From Bacteroides fragilis (GTDB taxonomy: Bacteria > Bacillota > Clostridia > Lachnospirales > Lachnospiraceae), in NCBI GenBank assembly GCA_023664485.1, contig JAMPFK010000001.1, positions 503,102 through 567,101 on the forward strand: 64,000 nucleotides of DNA, read 5' to 3'. The notes beneath the pieces are model-generated. The model was given only the letters and a program-made list of their open reading frames with translations, searched no databases and was not told the origin of the DNA. Of the stretch, positions 24,106 to 32,884 are shown one piece after another (position 1 is the stretch's first letter; each line of letters begins with the position of its first letter). The translations under genes and the position numbers were made by a program.

Positions 24106-25908
24106 CTATTTAATTGTCTTATACATCGGGCCGTATGCTCCGCAGGCTCTGAAATCCTGTCCTTCCCTGTCGGAACCGAACGCATTCCATGCAGCCGGGC
24201 GGAAAAGTTTCTCTTCCGGCACATTGTGCATACAAACAGGAATACGCAGGATAGACGCGAGAGTAATCAGATCAGCGCCGATATGTCCATAGCTGATCGC
24301 CCCGTGATTTGCACCCCAGTTATTCATCACATCGTATGCGGTCTTAAAGTATCCTTTCCCTGTACATCTCGGTGTAAACCATGTGCAGGGCCAGGTATAA
24401 TCGGTACGTTTCCAGAGGGTATCGGATACCTTTTCCGGAAGATGTACGGTCCAGCCCTCCGCTATCTGCAGAACGGGGCCGAGGTTCTTTACGAGATTCA
24501 AACGGATCATGGTGACAGGCATTTCAGCCTTTGTCTCAAATCTGGAGGAGAAGCCGCCGCCGCGGAAATATCCGTTATCTGCCGCGCACCACTCTGTCGC
24601 ATTCATAATCGCATCCTGATCTTCCTGCGTCACTTCATACCACGGTTTCATCACGCCGCTGCCGTCCGCGTCCTTCGCTTCGCCGCAGGCATCCAGACAC
24701 GCCGCGCCGGAATTGATCAGATGAATAAATCCGTCCGCATCCTTCGCATGGCCTTCGATCTCATAACCCGTTACGCGCTTTACCGCATCGCCGCTCCAGT
24801 AAGTACGCACATCCGCAAAAATCTGAGCGCGGTTCGTAAGCAGTTTCATAAACAGCATACCGAGTCCGTTCAGAACGTCGTTCTCCGTTGCGAGGATATA
24901 AGGCTCTCTTGCGCCGTTCCAGTCGAAGGACGTATTTAACAGTGCCTCCGGGAAGTCGCAGTTCGGATAGAAGTCTGTCCACTGGCGCTGTCCCTGGAAA
25001 CCGGCCGCTATCGCGTTGTGGCCTACCATTTCTTCTTCACAGCCTTCCGGAAGATTCCGGTTACCGTTCATCAGGTCTTTGATGATGACCATCATCTTTA
25101 CAACGAACTCCCATGTTTTTTCTTTTTCTTCATCGGAAGCCTTTACAAAGTCGGGATTCTTGTCAAAACCTTCCTTACATTTTTCTTTCGTCCATTTCAG
25201 CGCTTTCTCATATTCGGCCTTATCATAGATTTCTTCTGTCATACGGCGGATCACTTCCACTTCGTCCACGGATTCCACACGCATGCCGAGATATTCTTCA
25301 ATAAACGCAGGGTCGATAATGGAACCGCCGATGCCCATCGTTACGGAACCGATCTGCAGATAGGATTTGCCTCTCATCGTAGCGGCCGCAACCGCCGCAC
25401 GGCCGAAGCGAAGCAGCTTTTCTTTTACATCCTCAGGAATAGAAGTATCGTCCGCATCCTGTACCTCATGCCCGTAAATACCGAACGCCGGAAGGCCCTT
25501 CTGCGCATGGGTAGCGAGTACGGAAGCGAGATATACCGCGCCCGGACGCTCCGTTCCGTTAAAGCCCCATACCGCTTTGATCGTCATAGGGTCCATATCC
25601 ATCGTCTCCGCGCCATAGCACCAGCATGGCGTTACGGTCAGTGTAATGTCAACGCCTTCTTTTTTAAATTTAGCGGCGCAGGCTGCCGCTTCCCCAACGC
25701 GTCCGATCGTCGTATCCGCGATCACGACCTTTACCGGCTCGCCGTTTGAATATTTCAGATTTTCCTCAAACAATTTCGCCGCTGATTTCGCCATGTTCAT
25801 CGTCTGGTCTTCCAGAGATTCCCTGACCTTCAGCGCGCCCCTGCGGCCGTCGATCGTAGGTCTGATGCCAATTACCGGATAATCTCCAACTAATCTGTTT
25901 TCTGCCAT
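24106..25908 (-). CDS. fucI: L-fucose isomerase
   Basis: Converts L-fucose to L-fuculose (also D-arabinose to D-ribulose). At 600 residues it has the full family length (~590). Recognisable segments include PVIGIRPTIDGRRGALKVRES at the N-terminus, VTPCWCYGAETMDMDP, KAVWGFNGTERPGAVYLA, YGHEVQDADD, a metal-site region AREPYILATENDVLNGLG and the C-terminal WGANHGAISYGHIGADLI. AAGGAGG lies upstream of the ATG. It stands alone between a MITE and a divergent AraC-type regulator, the likely controller. It supplies the first committed step for the kinase and FucA in this window. Confidence 0.95.
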   Translation of the reverse strand: MAENRLVGDYPVIGIRPTIDGRRGALKVRESLEDQTMNMAKSAAKLFEENLKYSNGEPVKVVIADTTIGRVGEAAACAAKFKKEGVDITLTVTPCWCYGAETMDMDPMTIKAVWGFNGTERPGAVYLASVLATHAQKGLPAFGIYGHEVQDADDTSIPEDVKEKLLRFGRAAVAAATMRGKSYLQIGSVTMGIGGSIIDPAFIEEYLGMRVESVDEVEVIRRMTEEIYDKAEYEKALKWTKEKCKEGFDKNPDFVKASDEEKEKTWEFVVKMMVIIKDLMNGNRNLPEGCEEEMVGHNAIAAGFQGQRQWTDFYPNCDFPEALLNTSFDWNGAREPYILATENDVLNGLGMLFMKLLTNRAQIFADVRTYWSGDAVKRVTGYEIEGHAKDADGFIHLINSGAACLDACGEAKDADGSGVMKPWYEVTQEDQDAIMNATEWCAADNGYFRGGGFSSRFETKAEMPVTMIRLNLVKNLGPVLQIAEGWTVHLPEKVSDTLWKRTDYTWPCTWFTPRCTGKGYFKTAYDVMNNWGANHGAISYGHIGADLITLASILRIPVCMHNVPEEKLFRPAAWNAFGSDREGQDFRACGAYGPMYKTIK

Positions 25909-26055
25909 TTAATACTCAACCTCCTTAGACATAATGATTGCTGTTTTTTATTATAAAGACTGGCGTAAAAAAAGAAAAGTGATATAATATAAAAAAATAC
26001 AACAATATTCACTTGTTTGTATAAGCATTCTACACAGAAGAAAAACGGGAATAAA

Positions 26056-26148
26056 GTTGAATAAATTCTCTGATAAGCAATTTATTCAACCAGGAATTTG
26101 AGATTCTGCCCGCGTTCCTCAGCGTAGAACGCTTCGGAATGGAGGAAA
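26056..26148 (+). repeat. Hairpin plus 48-bp sequence repeated upstream of the GH127 gene
   Basis: GTTGAATAAATT pairs with AATTTATTCAAC (26056-26090). The following stretch, GAGATTCTGCCCGCG through CGCTTCGGAATGGA, recurs almost unchanged at 27643-27685. It overlaps the leader of the AraC gene. Confidence 0.65.
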
Positions 26149-26149
26149 A

Positions 26150-27007
26150 ATGAAATATCTCGATTATAAAGAACAAAGACAGCAGGGTACTTTCAATTTT
26201 CCAATCGCCTTTTATCATCAGGTCCCCCACAGCCCCCGCTATTATATGCCCTACCACTGGCACCGCCATTACGAAATCATCCGTATTCTGTCCGGGGCGT
26301 TTCATATAACCCTGAACAACGAAATCCGCACCTGCCATGAGGGCGACGTTATTTTTATTACGGACGGCACGCTCCACGGCGGAAATCCCCAGGACCAGAC
26401 CTGTATTTACGACTGCGTCGTTTTCGACCTCCAGATCCTGATGCAGGACAATCACGCGTGCTCTAAGCATATCCACGATATCATGGGCCATAAGATCACG
26501 ATACGCACGCTTCTTTCCGAATTCAGCCCGTCTATCTGGCCTATCGTGGACAATCTCTGCCTCGCCCTGTCCGGCCGGCGGACCGGCTATGAATTTATGA
26601 CGCAGGGATGTCTTTATCAGCTGATCGGTACGATTCTGGAAGAACATCTTTACGAAGAAAATGTAAAGGACATGAAAGCCGCAAGGCATCTGAATTCCAT
26701 CAAAAATGTGCTTGCCTATATCGCAGAGAATTATTATAATAACATCAGCCTGGACAGCCTCGCCAGGATCGCTGGAATGAATCCTAAATATTTCTGCCGT
26801 TATTTCCGCGGCATGACGGAGCGTACGCCTATCGATTATCTGAACTATTATCGGATCGAATGTGCCTGCGAGATGCTGTCCACCAGGGATATTTCCATTA
26901 AAGAGGCCGCTATTTCCTGCGGTTTTAATGACGAAAGTTACTTTATTAAGACTTTTCATAAATACAAAGGAATCACGCCGAAACAATTTATGAAAGCGGA
27001 ATTCTGA
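26150..27007 (+). CDS. AraC-family transcriptional regulator
   Basis: A 285-residue regulator. The N-terminal cupin-like sugar-sensing domain contains YHWHRHYEIIRILSG and HEGDVIFITDGTLHGG (residues ~35-90). The C-terminal pair of helix-turn-helix motifs (ISLDSLARIAGMNPKYFCRY and ISIKEAAISCGFNDESYFIK) is intact. It is divergent from fucI with 241 bp between starts, and co-oriented with the lipoprotein and GH127 genes. It is the probable activator of fucI and/or the GH127 gene. GGAGG precedes the ATG. Confidence 0.93.
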   Translation: MKYLDYKEQRQQGTFNFPIAFYHQVPHSPRYYMPYHWHRHYEIIRILSGAFHITLNNEIRTCHEGDVIFITDGTLHGGNPQDQTCIYDCVVFDLQILMQDNHACSKHIHDIMGHKITIRTLLSEFSPSIWPIVDNLCLALSGRRTGYEFMTQGCLYQLIGTILEEHLYEENVKDMKAARHLNSIKNVLAYIAENYYNNISLDSLARIAGMNPKYFCRYFRGMTERTPIDYLNYYRIECACEMLSTRDISIKEAAISCGFNDESYFIKTFHKYKGITPKQFMKAEF

Positions 27008-27050
27008 TTAAAATTCCAGATAATATGAAAGAAAGGTTCCTGCATCTGTT

Positions 27051-27575
27051 ATGAACATGAAACGAATTTACCTGCTTCTTCCCGGCATGATCCTGCTCTG
27101 CATCCTGACGGCATGCGGCGGGAAAAAAGAAACAGCGTCCGCCCCTGACTGCCCTTTTACCGAACTGAAATGGGACAGCACGCCGGAGGATATGGCCTCC
27201 ATAGAGGGTGAAGATTACGGCTCTTACGATTCCCTGTACGGCGGCCTCTGCTACACTTATCCGAAAGAGTATGAAGGATATGCCGGCACGGTCAAATATA
27301 TGTTCAACGACAAAGACGAGCTGATGAGCGTCGCCTGGGCATACAGCGCCGAAACGGTGGAGGAGATAGAAGCGCTTTATGACACGGTCAGTACATCCCT
27401 TACCGCCAGATACGGAGAAAGCGGGTATGACGCCGGCGGGGCCGGCAATTATGGCGGGGTCTGGTATCTGGAAGAAGGGGATATCGTTTTAACGACGATG
27501 TCCACCTCTGAGATCAGGGCGCTGCAGTACGCTTATCTGCATCCTCTCGTCTCTAAGGGTGAAACAGATTCATGA
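27051..27575 (+). CDS. Putative lipoprotein of unknown function
   Basis: A 174-residue secreted protein with a signal peptide ending in a lipobox (CILTAC, Cys22), then Gly/Lys and an acidic soluble domain (FTELKWDSTPEDMASIEGED, later GGLCYTYPKEYEGYAGTVKY and YGGVWYLEEGD). No family recognised. ATG at 27057 (KRIYLLLPG) is an alternative start. It lies 43 bp after the AraC gene. Confidence 0.8.
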   Translation: MNMKRIYLLLPGMILLCILTACGGKKETASAPDCPFTELKWDSTPEDMASIEGEDYGSYDSLYGGLCYTYPKEYEGYAGTVKYMFNDKDELMSVAWAYSAETVEEIEALYDTVSTSLTARYGESGYDAGGAGNYGGVWYLEEGDIVLTTMSTSEIRALQYAYLHPLVSKGETDS

Positions 27576-27594
27576 ATAAAAACAGAGGATTACC

Positions 27595-27835
27595 GTGAAA
27601 AATAATTTTTCACAGGCTGAGTAAGATCGCAGAGCAGAATCTGAGATTCTGCCCGCGTTCCTCAGCGCAGAACGCTTCGGAATGGAAGCAGGAATGGATG
27701 ATCAGGTTGAAAAATAAGCTTGATAGCTTATTTTTCAACCGGCAATTTGAGTCAGAGCCTCAAATATGCCTTGATCGCAGCCGGGAATTTGAAATTCCCG
27801 GCGCGATGTCATCGCAGTAAACTGCTCTGACAAGG
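27595..27835 (+). repeat. Array of perfect hairpins upstream of the GH127 gene
   Basis: The 269-bp gap contains, in order, GTGAAAAAT/ATTTTTCAC (27595-27613), GCAGAATC/GATTCTGC (27634-27652), GCGTTC/GAACGC, GTTGAAAAATAAGC/GCTTATTTTTCAAC (~27708-27741), TTTGAG/CTCAAA and CCGGGAATT/AATTCCCGG. Most are perfect stems. No T-tract terminator or ORF is present. Confidence 0.65.
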
Positions 27836-27844
27836 AGGATTATT

Positions 27845-29806
27845 ATGAAACTACAGCATCAGACATCTATCGGGGCCTACCGGGCAGGCGGCTTCATCGG
27901 CGCTTATCAGCGTCTGGTCAAGGACGTCGTGATTCCCTACCAGTACAGCGTTCTCTGCGACGAAGCGCCGGATACGGAAAAAAGCCATGTCGTTCAGAAT
28001 TTCATCAATGCCGGAAAAGTTCTCCGCAGTGCGCAAAGCAAAAGCGAAGCAGACGGCAGCGCGGACTGTGACGGCAGTAACACGGACTGCGGCGACGGCT
28101 TCTACGGAATGGTCTTCCAGGACAGCGACGCGGCCAAATGGATCGAAGCGGCCGCCTATTCCCTTTCCCTCTTCCCGGATAAAAAGCTGGAGGGTACGGT
28201 TGATAAACTGATTGATATCATCGCCGGCGCACAGGATGCCGACGGTTATCTGAATACCTGTTATACGATCAAAGACCGGGAAAAACGGTGGACGAACCTG
28301 CAGGAGGGGCACGAACTGTATTGCTCCGGCCATATGATGGAAGCGGCCTGCGCCTATTATGAAGCGACCGGAAAAGAAAAGCTTCTGCAGGTCATGTTAA
28401 AGAACATGGAACATATTTATAAACATTTCATCATCGAAAGGCACGAGGGCTGTCCAGGACATCCGGAAGTAGAGCTGGCGCTCCTGAAAATGTACCGCCT
28501 CTCCGGCAGCGAACATTGCCTGGAACTGGCGGAACATTTTATCAATACGCGCGGTGTGGATCCGCATTTTTATGAAAAAGAAAAAGAGAAACGCGACTGG
28601 ACTGTATGGGGAAACTCTCCCACGGAGACAGACTATTTGCAGGCATCCGCTCCTGTAAGGGAACAAAAAGATGCCGTTGGCCATGCGGTACGCGCTGTGT
28701 ATCTCTATACTGCTATGGCAGACCTGGCGGCATCCACGGGCGACAAAGGGCTTTTGGACGCCTGCCGCAGATTGTGGGAAAGCATTACAAAGCGCCGGAT
28801 GTATTTAACCGGCGGCATCGGTTCCACCGTACATGGCGAAGCTTTCAGCGTCGATTACGACCTGCCGGGCGATACAGCTTATGCGGAGACCTGCGCCTCC
28901 ATCGGCCTGATGTTCTTTGCCTCCCGTATGCTCGAAAATGAACTGAACGGAGAATACGCCGATATATGCGAACGCGCTTTTTATAACGCGGTGCTCGCCG
29001 GCATGCAGCTCGACGGCAGACGCTTCTTCTATGTGAACCCGCTGGAAGTCCTTCCGGGCATCTCCGGCGTCTCCCCGACCCATAAGCATGACCTTCCGGT
29101 GCGCCCGAAATGGTATGCCTGCGCCTGCTGCCCGCCGAACGTCGCCCGTCTGATCTCCTCTTTCGGGAAATACGCTTATGGGGAAAACAGCGACACGGCT
29201 TTCTGCCATTTATTCGCGGACGGCGAAGTCAGCTTTGAAAATGGGATGAAATTCACCTGCAAGACCAGATATCCCTATGATTTTGAAATCCTCTATCAGA
29301 TCGAAAAGGGCGGTAAACTGGCGGTCCGCATTCCCGGATGGAGCAGAACATGGCAGCTTACGGTCAATGGAAAAACGCCCGATGCTGCGGACAGCAGGCT
29401 CGAAAAAGGCTATCTCTATCTGGCTGTCTCCGATGGAGACACGGTCAAGTTGATGCTTGACGGAACCGCACGCTTCCAATATGCTTCTTCCAAAGTACCG
29501 GAACTGACCGGCAAAACAGCTGTCTGCCGCGGTCCGCTCGTATACTGTTTTGAAGGGGCAGACAATCAGGGTGATGTGCTGTCGCTTTCTTTACAGCGGG
29601 AAGGACATCTTGAACCATCGGAATTTCAGGAAGATCTTCTGGGCGGCACGGTAACGATCACCGCGGATGCTTTCCGCACAGAAGCTTTTGACGGCCTGTA
29701 CACAGATGAAGCTCCCGCCAGAAAACCCTGCAAGGCCGTAGCCGTCCCCTATTATACATGGGGCAACCGGGGCGAGAACCAGATGCGCGTCTGGATGAAT
29801 GTATGA
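27845..29806 (+). CDS. Beta-L-arabinofuranosidase, glycoside hydrolase family 127
   Basis: A 653-residue intracellular (no signal peptide) exo-glycosidase. GH127 catalytic and zinc residues are visible by comparison with Bifidobacterium HypBA1: E348-x-C350 in AYAETCASIG, and C428-C429 in YACACCPPNV. SGHMMEAACAYYEATG and YLTGGIGST are typical of the alpha/alpha-barrel. It releases beta-linked L-arabinofuranose from short plant-glycan oligosaccharides. AAGGAGG precedes the ATG. A 22-residue Ser/Asp/Gly/Cys-rich insert (residues 65-86) is unusual. The 3' end is 5 bp from the convergent gene. Confidence 0.9.
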   Translation: MKLQHQTSIGAYRAGGFIGAYQRLVKDVVIPYQYSVLCDEAPDTEKSHVVQNFINAGKVLRSAQSKSEADGSADCDGSNTDCGDGFYGMVFQDSDAAKWIEAAAYSLSLFPDKKLEGTVDKLIDIIAGAQDADGYLNTCYTIKDREKRWTNLQEGHELYCSGHMMEAACAYYEATGKEKLLQVMLKNMEHIYKHFIIERHEGCPGHPEVELALLKMYRLSGSEHCLELAEHFINTRGVDPHFYEKEKEKRDWTVWGNSPTETDYLQASAPVREQKDAVGHAVRAVYLYTAMADLAASTGDKGLLDACRRLWESITKRRMYLTGGIGSTVHGEAFSVDYDLPGDTAYAETCASIGLMFFASRMLENELNGEYADICERAFYNAVLAGMQLDGRRFFYVNPLEVLPGISGVSPTHKHDLPVRPKWYACACCPPNVARLISSFGKYAYGENSDTAFCHLFADGEVSFENGMKFTCKTRYPYDFEILYQIEKGGKLAVRIPGWSRTWQLTVNGKTPDAADSRLEKGYLYLAVSDGDTVKLMLDGTARFQYASSKVPELTGKTAVCRGPLVYCFEGADNQGDVLSLSLQREGHLEPSEFQEDLLGGTVTITADAFRTEAFDGLYTDEAPARKPCKAVAVPYYTWGNRGENQMRVWMNV

Positions 29807-29811
29807 TTTTC

Positions 29812-30633
29812 TTATAATCCGGCCAGATGCCGCCTGAAAAATGCCAGAAACCCTTCCTCTACGGCAATCTGATCCAGCCTGTTTTCCGGCAGGTCATAAT
29901 AATATTTTCCCGTCCCGATATGAACGGACAGGCAGTCGAGCGGAAATCCCTTCTCCCGAATGCCGTCCCGATGCGGTCTGGACGTAATCAGAAACGGCTC
30001 GCTTTCCATGCTTTTTTCCATCGCTTTATAAAGATGAGCTTCATCGATTACGAGACAGACCGCATTTTTGTATACGGCCTTTAAACCGCCGTACTTTTCC
30101 GCCATCCCCGCATAATGTTCCAGCATTTCTTCATCGGTAAGCGCTTTTCCCCGCACGTTCCTCACATGAACGCCCGGCTGCTCTTCTTCCGGGACTCCTT
30201 CAAAATACAGACCGGAATCGCAGGAAAATACAGGCATCCGAAAGGCCCCGTAATATGCGCGCGCCTTTTTCTCCGCATTTTCAAGCGGCGTCCTGCCATC
30301 CTCTTCTACAGCCGGAACTGCCGGAAATCTCTGCGCGATATCCTTCAGCCCGATAATATTCAGGGACAGGGGCTCCAGATGCCGCCTCATCGCCGCCAGC
30401 TTGGCCTGATTGCCGGTTCCGTACAAAAGCGGCGCTTTATCGGCCCGCTCCTTTCCCTGAAATTCTTTTTCGATATGGAAACGCTCTTTTTTCCCGCCCG
30501 CAGATTCTCCGCCGCGAAAGAAAACCGGCACGGCTTTGGCGTCTTCTTTTCCCTCCGCCGTCAGCGGCCTCGGCCTGTCGTCTTCATGGCCGTATTCCGG
30601 CTGCGCATGGCGCACAAAATATACTCTCGTCAT
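29812..30633 (-). CDS. Histidine-phosphatase fragment fused to a RdgB/Ham1 non-canonical NTP pyrophosphatase
   Basis: A 273-residue two-part protein. Residues 1-38 are the N-terminal strand and helix of a histidine phosphatase (VYFVRHAQPEYGHEDDRPRP), with the catalytic RHA but no room for the remaining ~130 residues and second His. From residue ~69 a complete RdgB-like domain follows: YGTGNQAKL (substrate loop), EDGRTPLENAEKKARAYY, SCDSGLYFEGVP and a C-terminal SRPHRDGIREKGF. RdgB enzymes hydrolyse dITP and XTP. The fused N-terminus is probably the scar of a deletion joining two neighbouring genes. GGGAGGGG precedes the ATG. Confidence 0.8.
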   Translation of the reverse strand: MTRVYFVRHAQPEYGHEDDRPRPLTAEGKEDAKAVPVFFRGGESAGGKKERFHIEKEFQGKERADKAPLLYGTGNQAKLAAMRRHLEPLSLNIIGLKDIAQRFPAVPAVEEDGRTPLENAEKKARAYYGAFRMPVFSCDSGLYFEGVPEEEQPGVHVRNVRGKALTDEEMLEHYAGMAEKYGGLKAVYKNAVCLVIDEAHLYKAMEKSMESEPFLITSRPHRDGIREKGFPLDCLSVHIGTGKYYYDLPENRLDQIAVEEGFLAFFRRHLAGL

Positions 30634-30660
30634 AAACGGGCCCCTCCCCGCATCCTTTTG

Positions 30661-30999
30661 TCAGAACAGCACGCCGTTCAACAGCGGAACAATGTTGACG
30701 ACAGGCTCTTCGTAGGGATGAATCGTCTGAATGATACGGAAAGCCTGTTTTACTTTTTCGACCGGACAGCGTACTTCCATCTTCATTTCGTTTCCGCTGC
30801 ACAACTCCCCTTTTTCCCCCTGATAGGGGCTGCTTCCTTCAAGAGGCTTCCAAAATCCTTTCGACTCCTGATAGGCGGCTACATGGCTGTAATTGCCGAC
30901 CCTGCCGATTCCTCTTTCGGCCAGGGCATCCCTGATTTTCCCGACATATTCTTCCGGGACATAGATTTCCAGTTTTACTTCTTTGATATCCATCTGCAT
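30661..30999 (-). CDS. NIF3/CutA-like small protein
   Basis: A 112-residue protein matching the small CutA-like domain found inserted in NIF3/YqfO proteins: VKLEIYVPEEYVGKIRDALA, GIGRVGNYSHVAAYQ, MEVRCPVEKVKQAFRIIQTI and HPYEEPVVNIVPL. The domain may bind metal or regulatory ligands; free-standing copies are of unknown function. I placed the start at ATG 30999, eight bases after AGGAGG. It lies 27 bp upstream of the fusion gene in the same direction. Confidence 0.8.
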   Translation of the reverse strand: MQMDIKEVKLEIYVPEEYVGKIRDALAERGIGRVGNYSHVAAYQESKGFWKPLEGSSPYQGEKGELCSGNEMKMEVRCPVEKVKQAFRIIQTIHPYEEPVVNIVPLLNGVLF

Positions 31000-31177
31000 G
31001 ATTTTTTCCTCCTGTCGATTTTGTATCATCACAGAAATATAATACCCCAGATTGCCATCCAATGCCAGACCGTATTTTGGCACGGGATCAATTTTCAGCT
31101 ATTATTTTTCAACCGTTAAAAGGCATACATCCCGCAGGGGCCCTGAAAAACACTGCCATTATGCCGGCATCCCGCTT

Positions 31178-31774
31178 TTACACGATTCCATAGCGTTCCG
31201 CCGCCAGCGCTCTTATTTCGTCAAAGGTTCTGACCGCCTCCGGCTCCTTCTCATGATTCCCGATATGCTTTTCCATCCACACCATATTGTACCAGCGGCC
31301 GCCTTTATAGCCGCACTGGTAAAATTCCCCGACCAGCCTGTATCCCATATGTTCATGAAACCGTACACTGTTATGCGTCAGATACTGGTTTTCGGACTCC
31401 AGATATGCGATGCAGGCGTTGAGATTCTGAATATTCTGCAATGCGAGAAGCTTTTCCAACGCCTCATAGAGCTCTCTTCCCACGCCGGTTTTCTGCCGGT
31501 CCGCCCGGACGTAGACCGTTGTTTCCACCGCCCAGTCATAGGCGGCACGGTCTTTAAATGTTCCCGCACAGGCATAGCCGATGATCTCACCGTCCCTTTC
31601 CGCAACGATATAGGGGTATTTTGACAAAATGCGCCGGATTCTCCGTTCAAATTCCTGCAGTGCCGGCGCCGTGTACTCGAAAGTAATCGCCGTGTTTTCA
31701 ACATAATATTTATAAATGGCGAGCAAGTCCTGTGCATCCTGTTCGGATGCGATCCGGATTTTGTTGGTTGTCAT
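31178..31774 (-). CDS. GNAT-family N-acetyltransferase (phosphinothricin acetyltransferase-like)
   Basis: A 198-residue acetyltransferase. The PAT/MnaT pattern is clear: IRIASEQDAQDLLAIYKYYV, VAERDGEIIGYACAGTF, YDWAVETTVYV, the acetyl-CoA loop RQKTGVGRELYEALEKLL, and HEHMGYRLVGEFYQCGYKGG with WYNMVWMEK. About 30 extra C-terminal residues are added. It probably N-acetylates an amino acid or an amine toxin. GAGGTGA lies before the ATG. Confidence 0.88.
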   Translation of the reverse strand: MTTNKIRIASEQDAQDLLAIYKYYVENTAITFEYTAPALQEFERRIRRILSKYPYIVAERDGEIIGYACAGTFKDRAAYDWAVETTVYVRADRQKTGVGRELYEALEKLLALQNIQNLNACIAYLESENQYLTHNSVRFHEHMGYRLVGEFYQCGYKGGRWYNMVWMEKHIGNHEKEPEAVRTFDEIRALAAERYGIV

Positions 31775-31889
31775 TTTCAGTCACCTCTGTCTGTTAAATA
31801 AAATGCATTTTATCCGAGTTCTCCGTTCCATTTTCCGTTTTCATATAAAATAATTTTATACTTCTTTCCGGTAAAAATCAACGAGAGGA

Positions 31890-32519
31890 TCAGCCAAAAA
31901 CAATCTCATCCGCCTTCCCGGCATTTAGCAGGGATTCCAGCGTCGTATACTTCGTTCCCACAAAGAAACAAGCCTCTTTATTTCCCAGTTTAATCTCATT
32001 TGGCAGCTGAATCGGGGAACCATCAAAATAACAGACCTTGCATTCCCTTTCCTGATCGTATACAAATTTTCTGATTTTAGCATAATGCGTGATAGCAGAA
32101 ACAGGCGCTCCGCGATATACCGCAATATATTTCAGGCTGGCTTCCCTGACTTCGCTGATCCTGCACGGATACCAGCAGGCTTCTTCCGCCTCGCCCAGAA
32201 AAGTTTCCTCAAATCCTCTGCCGGAAGAAGCAAGAATTACCGTATCACATTTTCCGGACCTCGCTTCCTCCAGAAATTCATCGACGTTAATTCCATGCTC
32301 CTCCTGCAAAAACTTTTCCGATTCATCCAGAAATTTATCAACCGCTTCTTCTATCAATGTGTTCCTCGAAAAGCTCTTTGAATCGCTTATCGAGGAAAAA
32401 AGCTTTCCAATCGTATCGATTCTTTCGATTTTCGATTCATCCAGGTATAATGCGACCTGTTTTTTGGTCGTTTTGCTGTTTTTCAACAGATTATTAAAGT
32501 AATTGCTGTTCTTTTCCAT
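31890..32519 (-). CDS. Ribbon-helix-helix protein with uncharacterised C-terminal domain
   Basis: A 209-residue protein. Residues ~18-70 (KKQVALYLDESKIERIDTIG through SRNTLIEEAVDKFLDES) look like a ribbon-helix-helix DNA-binding domain. The second half (TVILASSGRGFEETFLGEAE, RISEVREASLKYIAVYRGAP, PNEIKLGNKEACFFVGTKYT) resembles an uncharacterised domain seen in Lachnospiraceae accessory genes. I chose ATG 32519 because AAGGAGA is nine bases upstream. Upstream DNA has repeated TTTAATATT units suitable as operator. The context is accessory; a regulatory or conflict-system role is inferred. Confidence 0.7.
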   Translation of the reverse strand: MEKNSNYFNNLLKNSKTTKKQVALYLDESKIERIDTIGKLFSSISDSKSFSRNTLIEEAVDKFLDESEKFLQEEHGINVDEFLEEARSGKCDTVILASSGRGFEETFLGEAEEACWYPCRISEVREASLKYIAVYRGAPVSAITHYAKIRKFVYDQERECKVCYFDGSPIQLPNEIKLGNKEACFFVGTKYTTLESLLNAGKADEIVFG

Positions 32520-32550
32520 ACCGCATAATCTCCTTTTTCTTCTTGATTCC

Positions 32551-32578
32551 ATAATATCATATTTTTATTTCTTGTCAA
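32551..32578 (-). promoter_or_regulatory. Promoter of the ribbon-helix-helix gene
   Basis: On the minus strand TTGACA (32573-32578), 16-bp spacer, TATTAT (32551-32556). Confidence 0.7.
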
Positions 32579-32805
32579 TTATTTTTTAATATTTTATTTA
32601 ATATTGTTTTTAATATTAAATTCATTCTTATTTATATGTTTACATATTTTTATTGTTATATTGCATTATGTATTATAAATAATATTACAAAAATAAGGAA
32701 ATATTAAGAATGTTCATTATAAAAATATCGAAAGAAGATCTGAAAAAAAGAAAATACGGTAAAAGAAATCACGTTTTGCAGGCAGCTGTACATAGAAAAA
32801 CCATC
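32579..32805. other. AT-rich intergenic region with TTTAATATT repeats
   Basis: The stretch 32580-32640 carries three or more TTTAATATT or TTTTAATATT units upstream of the -35 box, possible binding sites for the ribbon-helix-helix protein. The rest (to 32805) is extremely AT-rich with no ORF that has a ribosome binding site. Confidence 0.45.
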
Positions 32806-32840
32806 CTCTCCCGGATTTGGGCCGGTAACAGGATGGTTTC
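32806..32840 (-). terminator. Terminator of the TRADD-associated membrane gene
   Basis: AAACCATCCT pairs with AGGATGGTTT and an inner CCGG stem; on the minus strand it ends in TTTTTC. Confidence 0.75.
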
Positions 32841-32884
32841 TATTCTAAACTGAAATTTCCGCAGCTGTTAATGCTCCAATCGCC

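Noticed and set aside
23861..24292. 143-residue plus-strand frame
   Set aside because: Made largely of MITE sequence; such frames are commonly misannotated as proteins.
25018..25749. 243-residue plus-strand frame
   Set aside because: Antisense to fucI, which is full length with canonical motifs.
26030..26986. 318-residue minus-strand frame
   Set aside because: Antisense to the intact AraC-family gene.
27595..27835. Possible CRISPR array
   Set aside because: The repeats are different palindromes, not identical direct repeats with constant spacers, and no cas genes are present.
30115..31119. 334-residue plus-strand frame
   Set aside because: Antisense to the RdgB fusion and NIF3-like genes; composition and lack of start signals mark it as a shadow.
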